In this document: in pieces, positions 41,218 through 49,778 of the stretch
Numbering within the stretch: position 1 is the first letter of the stretch
Layout: each line of letters starts with the position of its first letter
From: Rebecca billardiae RCC1528
Lineage: Eukaryota; Haptophyta
Direction: 5' to 3'
Length of the DNA stretch: 64,000 nucleotides
NCBI GenBank assembly: GCA_965240325.2
Contig: OZ251231.1
Coordinates: 2,294,001 to 2,358,000 of the forward strand
Position numbers and translations under genes: made by a program
Notes under the pieces: model-generated
What the model was told of the DNA's origin: nothing
Database searches by the model: none
The model's input: the letters and a program-made list of their open reading frames with translations, nothing else

Positions 41218-43533
41218 TCAGCCGCGGCGGCCTCGCCTTGCAGAGGGCAACAATGATGCGACGAGCCCCTCGCGACAGCGCACCATGCTCTTGTGGTGCA
41301 CCACTCGGCTTTGGCTAGAGCGCTTCTCCCCGTCGTCGGCATCTGCTTCCGGCAAGGAGAACGTGATGCCAGCAGCAGCGCGCGCCAGTGCCGCGCCGTG
41401 CGCTGCGGAGCGCGCGGCTAAGGATGGCAGGATGCTGGGCAGCGCGCCGGTCTGGAGGAGGTGCCGGTGGCCAGCCTGCGCACGCCTATGCATCGGCGTC
41501 GGCACCGCTGCGGCCGCGCAGCCAGGCAGCCCCCTCCCGCCGCGCTCAGTCCGGGCGCCAGGTGCCGCGGCCGGGAGCGCGGCCTGCAGCACGCGATCGC
41601 GCAGCCGTGCGAGCGCGCTGAGCGGGAACGCCCCGCCTCCGTCGATGATCAGCACGCCCTCGCGCGCACGCACGAGCAGCTGCGCTGCCGCGGCCGCGCT
41701 CTGCGCGCCGAGCAGCTCTGCCATGTGCACACGGGCGACGCCAGCACCGCCCGCGCCGCGCGCCGCTGCCTCGATGTCAGCGAGGTCGGGCTCGTGCAGC
41801 TCGAGCGCGGCGTCGCACCCCAGCCAGGCGTAGCGGCGTGCGCGGTGCACGCCCCCGCACGGCAGCGCGCGCGCCGCCTCCCACAGCAGAGCGCGCGACG
41901 GCGTGCGCAGCGGCAGCCGCCCTGCGCCGCGCGGCACGGGCAGCAGCGGGAGCACAGGCTCCCGGCCCAGGCAGAGGCTGAGCTCAAGGAGGGGGAGCAC
42001 CACCCCGCGCTCGGCGCGCTCCGCGGCCGCCGAGCCGTTGCGCCCGTGCGGCCGGGCGTCGGAGGGCGCGAAGCCGCGCACGCCGAGCGCGCGCACCGTG
42101 CCCGCGCGCACGAGCGAGTCGACATTGTCTGCGCCGAGTCGGCGCGCCCACTGCCGCCCGTCCGCGTCCGCCAGGCGCAGCGCCGCGTGCCGCACGCCCT
42201 TTGGCAGCCCCGCCAGGTGCGCCATCGCCGTCACGGTGGCGTGCGCGCCCGGCGCGTGCGCGCAGGCCGGCGCCTGCACATCTGCCGCGCCTGGCCCGGC
42301 GGCCGCCCGCTCGGCGGGCGGCTCCGTCGGCTCGGCGGACGCGCAGCCACGCAGCAGCTGCTGCAGCTTGGACGCGTGCGCAAAGAGTGTTGGCGGTGCG
42401 ACCAGCAGCCGAGACGTATTGGCGCTCGGTGCAGCGCGCTCCGGTGCGAGTGTCGAGTCTGCCGCCGCGCCGCCGCCGCCGCCACTGCGGAGCGGCAGGA
42501 GCGTGAACGCACGCCCACGGCTGAGCGTCCTCTTGCCGCAGAAGGCAATGGTGCTGGCTCCCGCTGTCAGCCGAGCCGTGCCGCGCTCGGCCGCGCCCGT
42601 CCGGGCGGTGCTGTCCAAAGGCGGGATGTACACCGAGGCCGCCTCTCGCCGCACTTCCTTGAGCACCGGGGATGCCAGCTCTGCGAGCGCCGCGGCCTCC
42701 TCGCGCGTCGCGTGCCTACGTATGGGCAGCATCGCGCTCTTGAGCACGCTCGTCACCCACACCCTCCGGCCGAGCACCGACGACATGAGCGCGTCATTGA
42801 GATGGTTCTGCTCGTCCATCCAGCCCTTGCGCTCGTCCACGCGGCCCAGCCACGGGAGGATGGCGCGCACCGACGCGTTGAGCTCGGGCAGCGGGCGCGA
42901 GAACGTGTCGAGTGCGCGCACCAGCTCTCGCAGCATCGACGCGGCGGGCGTGCCGGGCGCCGCGAGCCGCCCGCGCACGTACAGGACGCCGCCGTTCGCC
43001 CACGGCGAGTCCTCCTGCAGCACGATCGCATACGCGCGCAGCGGGGGCGCGCCGAGCAGCGGGAACGGGTTGGCGAACCAGACGGTGTCCGAGTCCGTCT
43101 GCAGCACGGAGAGCCCTCCCTCGACGGCGAGGCGGTACAGCAGCCGCTTACGCGAGACGAACAGGCGGTGCCTCAAGGGGATTCGGCGGTGCCAGCGCCC
43201 GCCCGGCGCCCACGACGACCAGGCGCAGCTGACATCGCGGAGCGCGCGCACGCGAGCCCCGCACACCGTGGGCTCGGCGACGTGGAGGAGGATGCCATTC
43301 TGGTATCCGATCGCGCGCAGCTGCAGCACTGTCCACGACGCCGCAGGGACACCTTTGTCATCCGCGCTCACGAGCACGAGCTCGCCAGCAGAGGCGGCAG
43401 CCCAGGCGACAAGTTTTTCCAACGCGCTGCGCTCCTCCAGGTCCGCCGGCGCAGGGACCAAGCGCGAGGCGTCTTGCGCCCACGTCAACAGCACCAGCGC
43501 GAGCAGTCCACCGCAGCATGCTCTGCAATTCAT
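41218..43533 (-). CDS. Type II Golgi glycosyltransferase, nucleotide-diphospho-sugar transferase (GT77-like)
   Basis: 771 residues from ATG 43533, intronless. A short N-terminal hydrophobic segment (CCGGLLALVLLTWA) fits a signal anchor or signal peptide. The catalytic region (~40-270) shows the nucleotide-diphospho-sugar transferase pattern: 'LVLVSADDKGVPAASW', 'SRKRLLYRLAVEGGLSVLQTDSDTVWFANPF' with the metal-binding DxD (TDSDT), 'GGVLYVRG', 'WMDEQNHLNDAL'. Such enzymes transfer sugars, for example arabinose or galactose, onto secreted glycoproteins or polysaccharides in plants and algae. The C-terminal ~450 residues are Ala/Arg-rich and partly disordered, with 'YAWLGCDAALELHEPDLADIEAAA' and 'LLIIDGGG'-like patches but no recognised domain. 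Sugar and acceptor are unknown. Confidence 0.8.
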   Translation of the reverse strand: MNCRACCGGLLALVLLTWAQDASRLVPAPADLEERSALEKLVAWAAASAGELVLVSADDKGVPAASWTVLQLRAIGYQNGILLHVAEPTVCGARVRALRDVSCAWSSWAPGGRWHRRIPLRHRLFVSRKRLLYRLAVEGGLSVLQTDSDTVWFANPFPLLGAPPLRAYAIVLQEDSPWANGGVLYVRGRLAAPGTPAASMLRELVRALDTFSRPLPELNASVRAILPWLGRVDERKGWMDEQNHLNDALMSSVLGRRVWVTSVLKSAMLPIRRHATREEAAALAELASPVLKEVRREAASVYIPPLDSTARTGAAERGTARLTAGASTIAFCGKRTLSRGRAFTLLPLRSGGGGGAAADSTLAPERAAPSANTSRLLVAPPTLFAHASKLQQLLRGCASAEPTEPPAERAAAGPGAADVQAPACAHAPGAHATVTAMAHLAGLPKGVRHAALRLADADGRQWARRLGADNVDSLVRAGTVRALGVRGFAPSDARPHGRNGSAAAERAERGVVLPLLELSLCLGREPVLPLLPVPRGAGRLPLRTPSRALLWEAARALPCGGVHRARRYAWLGCDAALELHEPDLADIEAAARGAGGAGVARVHMAELLGAQSAAAAAQLLVRAREGVLIIDGGGAFPLSALARLRDRVLQAALPAAAPGARTERGGRGLPGCAAAAVPTPMHRRAQAGHRHLLQTGALPSILPSLAARSAAHGAALARAAAGITFSLPEADADDGEKRSSQSRVVHHKSMVRCREGLVASLLPSARRGRRG

Positions 43534-43950
43534 CACGGCTCACGTTGCACAAGCAGCGGAGGGACCTCATGCGCCGCCATCGCGGTTGCTGATCTCTCCG
43601 CCCCGCCGCACAGCCGGTCTGGGCATCGTCCGACGAGTGGCGACGACGACGAAACCTGATGACGATTCGACGATACTGGTTCACCGGTACCATAGGCGAG
43701 TGTACATTGTCAATGTCATTGACAGTCGTACCCCCGTAGGCCTAGCTCTGCGGAGTGCGCGGCTCTGCCAAGGGTAGTCAAACGCCTCCCGGTCTCGGTA
43801 CGATCGGATGGCTGATGATTGACTCTGAGTCTGACGGTGATGGCACTCAGGCTCCTCCGTCCTCGCGTTCATCATTGTCCGCATGCAGTCGGCGGCCCGC
43901 ATCACGGGCACGCCGGCCCGTGCTGCGTCGGCGCGCTGTGCACGCGGTCA
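43534..43950. other. Intergenic, no gene seen
   Basis: Between two minus-strand genes. Holds the 5' region of the glycosyltransferase and the 3' region of the RRM gene. A CATTGTCAATG-type short palindrome is visible near 43707-43717. Confidence 0.4.
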
Positions 43951-44877
43951 TTACCGCCCCGACGCATCCTCCTTTGTGCGCTCGACCTTCATCTCGCGCC
44001 CCGCGATCCATGCGCCGTTGAGCGCCTGCAGCGCGCGCGTCGCCTCCTCGGGCGAGCTCATCGACACAAAGCCGAAGCCCTTGCTCAGCCCTGTCTGCGC
44101 GTCGGAGTTCACCTCGCACCTCAGCACAGAGCCGAAGCGGGAGAAGGCCTCGCGCATGTCGAACTCGTCGAAGTCGTCGACCTCGCCGCGGCGCATCTTG
44201 CGCACGACGAAGAGGTTCGAACCGGGCGGGCCCTTCACGCTTGCGCCGGGCGGCAGCTCTGGCCGCGGCCGCGGGTTGTAGTCAGGCGGCCGCTCGTACG
44301 TGGAGACACCCGTGCGCCGGTTGTAGTAGTACGCGGCGCCGTTCGCCGGGTTGGTCGCCGCTTGCCAGCTCGAGTCGTGCGGCGGGCGCGACTTTGGCAG
44401 GGCGAGCTCGATCGTGGACAGCTCTTGCGTCAGCGCCGAGTGCTCCTGCTGCCGCGACGCCAGCTGCGCCTCCATGCCCGCAATCTCAGTGCGCAGAGCG
44501 TTGACCTCGGCGCGCAGCGACACGGCCTCGGAGGGCAGGTGCGCCGAGGCTGGCTGTGTGTCCACGGTCGACACAGCTTTCGGCCGCTCCGGTGGTGCCG
44601 GCGGAGGCGGCAAGCCGGAGTGGGCGCCAGCAACGCCATCACTGCCGTTGTCGACGGCCAAGCTCAGCTGAGCATCCACGGGTGCCTCGGCGGCTGGCGG
44701 GGCAACCGCTGCGGCGGTAGGGGCATCGACGTGTGGCAGAGGAGCGCATTCGCTCTCCTGCCCCGCCTGCACCGCGGCAGATTCGAGCTCGGCAGCGGGG
44801 GAGTCCGCCGCCGGCGCGTGCACCTCCGACAGGGCGCGCTTGCCCATAAAGACTGGCCGATTATGGCGCTCTCTCAT
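43951..44877 (-). CDS. RNA-binding protein with WW-like and RRM domains
   Basis: 308 residues from ATG 44877 (MRERHNRPVFMGKRALS), intronless. Residues ~1-115 are Ala/Pro-rich and disordered. A short coiled coil follows ('LRAEVNALRTEIAGMEAQLASRQQEHSAL'). The WW-like domain is at ~165-195: 'SSWQAATNPANGAAYYYNRRTGVSTYERP', with Tyr in place of the second signature Trp. The RRM is at ~215-300, with RNP2 'LFVVRKM' and RNP1 'KGFGFVSM' and a CELF-like 'FSRFGSVLRCEVNSDAQTG'. This layout suggests a splicing or mRNA-regulatory factor whose WW domain contacts Pro-rich partners. An alternative start is ATG 44847 (MGKRALS). Confidence 0.85.
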   Translation of the reverse strand: MRERHNRPVFMGKRALSEVHAPAADSPAAELESAAVQAGQESECAPLPHVDAPTAAAVAPPAAEAPVDAQLSLAVDNGSDGVAGAHSGLPPPPAPPERPKAVSTVDTQPASAHLPSEAVSLRAEVNALRTEIAGMEAQLASRQQEHSALTQELSTIELALPKSRPPHDSSWQAATNPANGAAYYYNRRTGVSTYERPPDYNPRPRPELPPGASVKGPPGSNLFVVRKMRRGEVDDFDEFDMREAFSRFGSVLRCEVNSDAQTGLSKGFGFVSMSSPEEATRALQALNGAWIAGREMKVERTKEDASGR

Positions 44878-45299
44878 AGCTTGTCCTGATGACTGCGCCA
44901 GGTCCGAGTGGTCGCCTACCGTGAAATCGACGCAAAAAAAGATTTTCGCGCATTTGCGGAAACGCGGGGCCCGGCCGCCCGTCAGGCTGGCTTGCGCCGC
45001 TGGCGAAACGCTCTGTGGCTTGACGACCACTCGGACCTTCGGCCGTCAGACAGGAGGTCGTCTACCGCCCGCGCGCCGCGGCCTCGCACGGCGCGGAGAG
45101 GCCGATCCAGGGGGCGACAGCCGCTTGGGCGCGGTCTACCTTGACGCCCTCGAGGCGCCCACAGCGCCGAACGACCCTACACAGCTCACCTCGCCGCGCG
45201 CGAGCGCGTTCAAAACGGCCTCCATCGAGGCTCTCTGCTGCGGCCAGTCTTTCCGTGGCCGGCGCACGCCGCACGGTGCAGAGTTGCGCACTGTTTGCG
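44878..45299. other. Upstream region of the RRM gene, coding status unclear
   Basis: Starts with an A-rich stretch (GCAAAAAAAGATTTTCG). From ~45060 it becomes GC-rich with open minus-strand frames running into the inverted repeat, but no family is recognised. Confidence 0.35.
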
Positions 45300-45696
45300 C
45301 AAGGGGAGTCAGGGTACAGCACGTCCAGTTGGGCTGCAGCTGGAGCTTGGGTCCAAAAGCTTCCCGCGGCGCAGCGGCACTCGCCGCCGCCGCCGCCGTC
45401 GAGGGGCGGTTGTGGCGCGCACGGCGTGAGCCGCTGCGGGCGCTGAGGTGCGCGCGACGGCGGCGCGCCCGGCGGCGCTGCTGTAGGAGGCCACTGCCCT
45501 CCTCTCTGCCCCGCGCGCTTCGCTCGTCGTCGCCGTCTCCGCGCCTGCGACTCAGCGCGCACGCGAGCGCGGCACCGCCCGGCAGCCGGGGCAATCTCTG
45601 CCGTGACTGCGCATGTGCGTCGCGACCTGGTCGGCCCAGCGCGCGAGGCGCGTGCGGGCGAGGTAGGGCCAGTATGGGCGCGCGCCATGCCGCCTC
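45300..45696 (+). repeat. Left arm of a 397-bp inverted repeat
   Basis: Matches 46022-46418 in inverse orientation over its whole length with no difference noticed by eye (equal lengths, identical translations). It starts AAGGGGAGTCAGGGTACAGC and ends GCGCGCCATGCCGCCTC. Open frames exist in it on both strands, but none has a recognisable domain. One candidate is a minus-strand frame that starts in the spacer and ends at 45136. Confidence 0.85.
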
Positions 45697-46021
45697 AAGT
45701 AAGCCCATCAGAGCGTACAACAGGGAACTGAGCACGTGTGTCTGGTTGGCCGCTCAGTGGACTGTGTTCAAGCAATGCACGGGCCATCGTCGAGGCGATC
45801 TCGAGGCACTCAGTCAAAACGTCAGTTCAGCGCGCAGACGACCTGGGTGAGAGTCACTGACAATGTATGACTCGCATGATCACAAAAGGCTCTGCAACTA
45901 TCGCGTCTGTACGCCTACTGCCTCGATCGTGCACACTGACGCCTGCGCTTGGGTGCCGCATTGTTTGTCAACGTTGTCGACAGAGGTGCAAGGCCCGCGA
46001 CATGCCCACCGGCGCAAGGTC

Positions 46022-46418
46022 GAGGCGGCATGGCGCGCGCCCATACTGGCCCTACCTCGCCCGCACGCGCCTCGCGCGCTGGGCCGACCAGGTCGCGACG
46101 CACATGCGCAGTCACGGCAGAGATTGCCCCGGCTGCCGGGCGGTGCCGCGCTCGCGTGCGCGCTGAGTCGCAGGCGCGGAGACGGCGACGACGAGCGAAG
46201 CGCGCGGGGCAGAGAGGAGGGCAGTGGCCTCCTACAGCAGCGCCGCCGGGCGCGCCGCCGTCGCGCGCACCTCAGCGCCCGCAGCGGCTCACGCCGTGCG
46301 CGCCACAACCGCCCCTCGACGGCGGCGGCGGCGGCGAGTGCCGCTGCGCCGCGGGAAGCTTTTGGACCCAAGCTCCAGCTGCAGCCCAACTGGACGTGCT
46401 GTACCCTGACTCCCCTTG
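46022..46418 (-). repeat. Right arm of a 397-bp inverted repeat
   Basis: Inverse copy of 45300-45696 across a 325-bp unique spacer. The near-perfect match indicates recent inverted duplication or gene conversion. Confidence 0.85.
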
Positions 46419-47101
46419 GTGAAGTCGTGCCTTTGTTCTCGTGGGTTTCCAGAATCAGCACTTTTTCAGATAGCCGGTGAAAACGGAGCGTTGCGCCAGC
46501 TGGACAAACGCGAAGGGACCCACCGTCCAGGATCCTTGGACTTGTGGAGGGCCCCGGCGAGACCTGCACTCGGATCGGGGCCCTCTCCCGCTGTGCCGCT
46601 TGCGGCGCACGCCTGACCGGTGCGGCGGGCGACGTGTGCGCACGCCGTGCAGCTCGCGGCGCGTGCGCGTTGGCTAGATGGCACACGTCTCCCGACGCAC
46701 AAGTCGAATGACCGCAGCTGGGATGCCCTTTCGCGCCGCAAGGACGCTTGCGAGGCCGGTCGCGCGGCCGAGCGGCGTGGCCGTGCCGCCTGCACGCAGT
46801 GCGCCCATGGACTTGGCTTCGCCGCGCGCGCTGAGGCTGGCGAGCGTCACGGCCGGATTCTACGACGCGCGCGACGCGCCATCTGCCTGCTTCCTTGCCT
46901 CCGACGCACGTTTTCTGCGGGCAGCGGCGACTCGCCCGCCCATGCGGCGGCGAGCCGCCATCCACCGCGCTTCGCCCTAAACAGAGCGCGGAACATTTCG
47001 TTTTGAAAAGCGCAGATCTGAAAAGACCGGAGGGCGTTTGTCCAGCTGGCGCAACGCCCCTGAAAGCCGCTCGAAAGGCCTGGCGATCGTCGTCTGTTTC
47101 C
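46419..47101. other. Intergenic or weakly coding region
   Basis: A 100-codon plus-strand frame (46678-46980, 'MTAAGMPFRAARTLARPVARPSG') and longer minus-strand frames overlap here. None shows a domain, so no gene is called. The last part is the 5' region of the next plus-strand gene. Confidence 0.35.
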
Positions 47102-47917
47102 ATGGCGGCCGTCGTCATGCCGGGCGTTGCGGATCACCTCGATGCCCTGTCGGCTGCAGTGGACAACGCCGGCCCCGATGCACTGCCGCCGCGCGTGCGG
47201 CGGCTGGTGGAGCTGAATAGACGCATGTATGCACGTCCTGGCCCGACGCCGACGCTCGCGCTCTCGGGGCTGCGCTCTGAGCTGTACTCGCACTTTGAAC
47301 GGCTTGTGGAGGGCCAGTCTGCGCGGAGCTCGAAGCCTAAGCTCTTCTCGCTGACGACGTTTGCGGAGGCCTCTGCCGGTGGCCCACCTGGTGAGCTGTT
47401 GCCTTGCCCAGGCCCGTACCTGGACATGGGTGAGCTGCCACTGGACGGCGTGCGTGTCTTTGCCGTGAAGCTCACGCATCACGGCGCTCGGCGGCTGGGC
47501 ATCCGCTGCCACCTGCACGGCATCCCATTCGTCTCGCTGGAGTACGATGGGCGACCAGTCGTTCCCGGCATGTCGCGTATCATCAAAGTCGTCGCGGACG
47601 TGCGCCACGCCCAGCCGCCGAAGGAGTGGTGCGGCGAGTTGCGCATCGAGGGCACGGAGGTGCTGCCGGGCCCAATGACAGCAAGCGTCGAATCGGCCAG
47701 CCGTCACGTCGCTGCCGTTCCCGTGTTCGCAAAGGTGACGGTCCTCGGCTCTGCACGCGCAAGCACTGCGAGTACGGGGAGCGTGCATGGTAGGGCGGCA
47801 GGCGCGCGCCCACGCAGCGCTAGTGCGGTGATCGGAGGCCGAGCCGCTGGCGCGAGCACTACGACTGGCACTTCATACGGCACGGGGGCATCGACACCAC
47901 GCAGCAGCATCGCCTAG
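47102..47917 (+). CDS. Hypothetical protein with possible MSP/ASH-like Ig fold
   Basis: 271 residues from ATG 47102 (MAAVVMPGVADHL), intronless, TAG 47915-47917. Residues 1-90 are helical ('ALPPRVRRLVELNRRMYARPG', 'LYSHFERLVEG'). Residues ~115-205 look like one beta-sandwich: 'VRVFAVKLTHHGARRLGIRCHL', 'IPFVSLEYDGRPVVPGMSRIIKVVADV', 'EWCGELRIEGTEV', 'VPVFAKV'. The spacing, Y-DG-PV-PGM turn and final V-FAKV strand resemble MSP/ASH-type domains found in ciliary and centrosomal proteins, but this is a weak pattern match. The C-terminus is Ser/Thr/Gly/Ala-rich and disordered. Confidence 0.65.
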   Translation: MAAVVMPGVADHLDALSAAVDNAGPDALPPRVRRLVELNRRMYARPGPTPTLALSGLRSELYSHFERLVEGQSARSSKPKLFSLTTFAEASAGGPPGELLPCPGPYLDMGELPLDGVRVFAVKLTHHGARRLGIRCHLHGIPFVSLEYDGRPVVPGMSRIIKVVADVRHAQPPKEWCGELRIEGTEVLPGPMTASVESASRHVAAVPVFAKVTVLGSARASTASTGSVHGRAAGARPRSASAVIGGRAAGASTTTGTSYGTGASTPRSSIA

Positions 47918-48484
47918 GGCCCTGGTACTGCAGGTCACCTAGCCGCTGCAGTCGGCGCCCGCGAGCACCTACATCCTCATGACCAGCAGCGGCTTCGCCG
48001 CGATCCCGGGGACCTCTAGCTTGCTGACCATTCGCAGCCTTTACGGCGGCCAGAGCCGCTGAGCGGGCCGCCGCCGGCCCGGGCTGCTGCGGACCAGACA
48101 CCAGTGCGGCCCGCAGTCACGGACCGCCTGGACCGTCCACTGCTGGACCGCCGGCGTCCGCTCACTGACACTCCCGCACTCGGCTTAGCAGTTGCCGCCG
48201 CGCACTGCCGGCCGCGGTACTCACTCCGGCGGCCCGGCTGGCTCAGACCGGTGCCGCGCGGTGCGGCGGCCGCCACTGGCTCAGCCTCACCGTCTCAGTC
48301 TCACGCGTGACGCGGGCCGCAGTCCGGAGTCCCGGTCACCGCGGTCACGACTCACGAGTCACGAGTCACTCGCGGCGGCGACGGCAGATATGGCGATTGA
48401 ATCATGCCAGACGGCAATGATGCTGGCATCGATGACGATGGCATCTGCTGTATGATCGATTTTAACTTCAGCCGAGTCAGGCCG
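47918..48484. other. Intergenic, no gene seen
   Basis: Lies between the 3' ends of convergent genes. It contains short GTCACGAG/CACTCAGTC-type simple repeats and no convincing frame. Confidence 0.45.
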
Positions 48485-49330
48485 TCAGGGGTAGGACTGA
48501 CACTCAGTCTCAGGCTCTGCTGTCCGCTCCGCATCATCCGCATCGTCGCTGAGCATCTTGATCTTTGCATCGCCCAGCCCGCTGAACTCGAAGAGCGCAC
48601 CCTCCGCATCGTGGGGCTCGCCGATGGCGCGCATCGCGGTTGTGCGCACTTCGCAGTTACCAAATCGCGGGGCAAGCAGCCCCGATGGGTCTGAGACTCG
48701 AGCGTCCTTGAACATGGCGGCGTAGATGCCGCCATGCCCAACCACAGCTATCTCACGCTCTGGGCGGTGCGCAAGCCAGCGCAGGCACTCGAGGCCACGG
48801 GCGGCGACGGACGAAGCCTCCTCGAGCGCGTCGGTCCACGATTCCTCGTTGGCGGGCACCTGCGAGAAGTCGACGGAAGGCCAGCGCGCCTGTAGCTCTG
48901 CGGTCGGCCTCCGCTTCGCATTGACCAGGTACCCATTCCATTCGCGCAGGCTTTCGAGACAGACGAACGGAACCTGCCGCTCAGCCTCGGCGGCGAAGAC
49001 GAGGTGGGCTGTCTCGATTGCACGGCTCAGGGGCGAGCACACGATCAGCTCCAGACCCGGCAGCTGAGTGTGCAACGCCGCATCTCGCGCCTGCGTTCGG
49101 CCTATCTCTGTCAGCTCTGCGTCAAAGCTGTCGTCCTCTTTCATGAGCTGTATGAAGCGATCGTACGAGCAGCCCGCCGTGCGCTCGTGCTCGGCACGCA
49201 CGTTATGCAGGGCCTGCCCGTGGCGCACGAAATGAATCGTCTGCGCCATGCCAAGCGCAGCCGCCGCTACCGGCGCGGCTGTGACGCGCATCAGCAGTTC
49301 AGCACCGGCTTCACAGCGCGTCCTGTTCAT
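48485..49330 (-). CDS. Histidine phosphatase superfamily (phosphoglycerate mutase-like) protein
   Basis: 281 residues from ATG 49330, intronless. Catalytic RHG motif 'IHFVRHGQALHNVRAE', then 'DAELTEIGRTQARDAA', 'ELIVCSPLSRAIETAHLVF' (second-Arg motif), 'LREWNGYLVNAKR' and the second catalytic His 'IAVVGHGGIYAAMF'. This is the branch-2/PGAM-like set found in small-molecule or protein phosphatases. The substrate is not predictable, and cofactor-dependent glycolytic mutase is unlikely given the sequence. ATG 49249 (MAQTIHFVRHG) is a strong alternative start. The extra 27 residues contain Arg and Ala (a possible targeting peptide). Divergent from the MLO-like gene. Confidence 0.85.
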   Translation of the reverse strand: MNRTRCEAGAELLMRVTAAPVAAAALGMAQTIHFVRHGQALHNVRAEHERTAGCSYDRFIQLMKEDDSFDAELTEIGRTQARDAALHTQLPGLELIVCSPLSRAIETAHLVFAAEAERQVPFVCLESLREWNGYLVNAKRRPTAELQARWPSVDFSQVPANEESWTDALEEASSVAARGLECLRWLAHRPEREIAVVGHGGIYAAMFKDARVSDPSGLLAPRFGNCEVRTTAMRAIGEPHDAEGALFEFSGLGDAKIKMLSDDADDAERTAEPETECQSYP

Positions 49331-49778
49331 GAGCGCGTGGCGGTACCTCCGGAGCACGCGCGGACGCGCCTGATGGCTATTCGTCCAATAATGAAATGTT
49401 TTCAGGCAGTTTGAAAGGTGAGACTTGCCGAACGCGTGCGTGCCAACCGCAATACGACGTCAGAACGAGGTCTGCCTCGCTCTGACGTCGTATTTGATTA
49501 ATCGTATATAGGGTATCCGATGTGATATACTCATATACACGACTCCTGGTTCATGAGCGACAATGAGCTCTGTGATGTAAGCTGGGCGGGTAGTGAACCA
49601 CGGAGCCGTACTGAATCTCGGTCTCTGAGCCCCCGCAGCCCCCCCCCCCGGTGTCCGGGCGGCCACGGCGGCGGCGGCGGCGACCACTGCGCCGATCGAG
49701 CGCAAGCACCATCACCTGCTGAAAAAGGAGCGCCGGGCTTGTCGGTGGCGGTGGCTCGGGCGTGCCGCCCCTGACACG
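49331..49778. promoter_or_regulatory. Divergent upstream region with a 20-bp hairpin
   Basis: 448 bp between the phosphatase and MLO-like starts. Positions 49451-49494 form an inverted repeat AATACGACGTCAGAACGAGG/CCTCGCTCTGACGTCGTATT (one mismatch, 4-nt loop) whose arms carry TGACGT, the core bZIP/CREB-type site. A C-rich/G-rich tract follows at 49640-49680. Regulatory role is inference. Confidence 0.4.

Noticed and set aside
45136-45735. Minus-strand frames across the left arm of the 397-bp inverted repeat
   Set aside because: All three frames are partly open and none resembles a protein family. The repeat itself is the supported feature.
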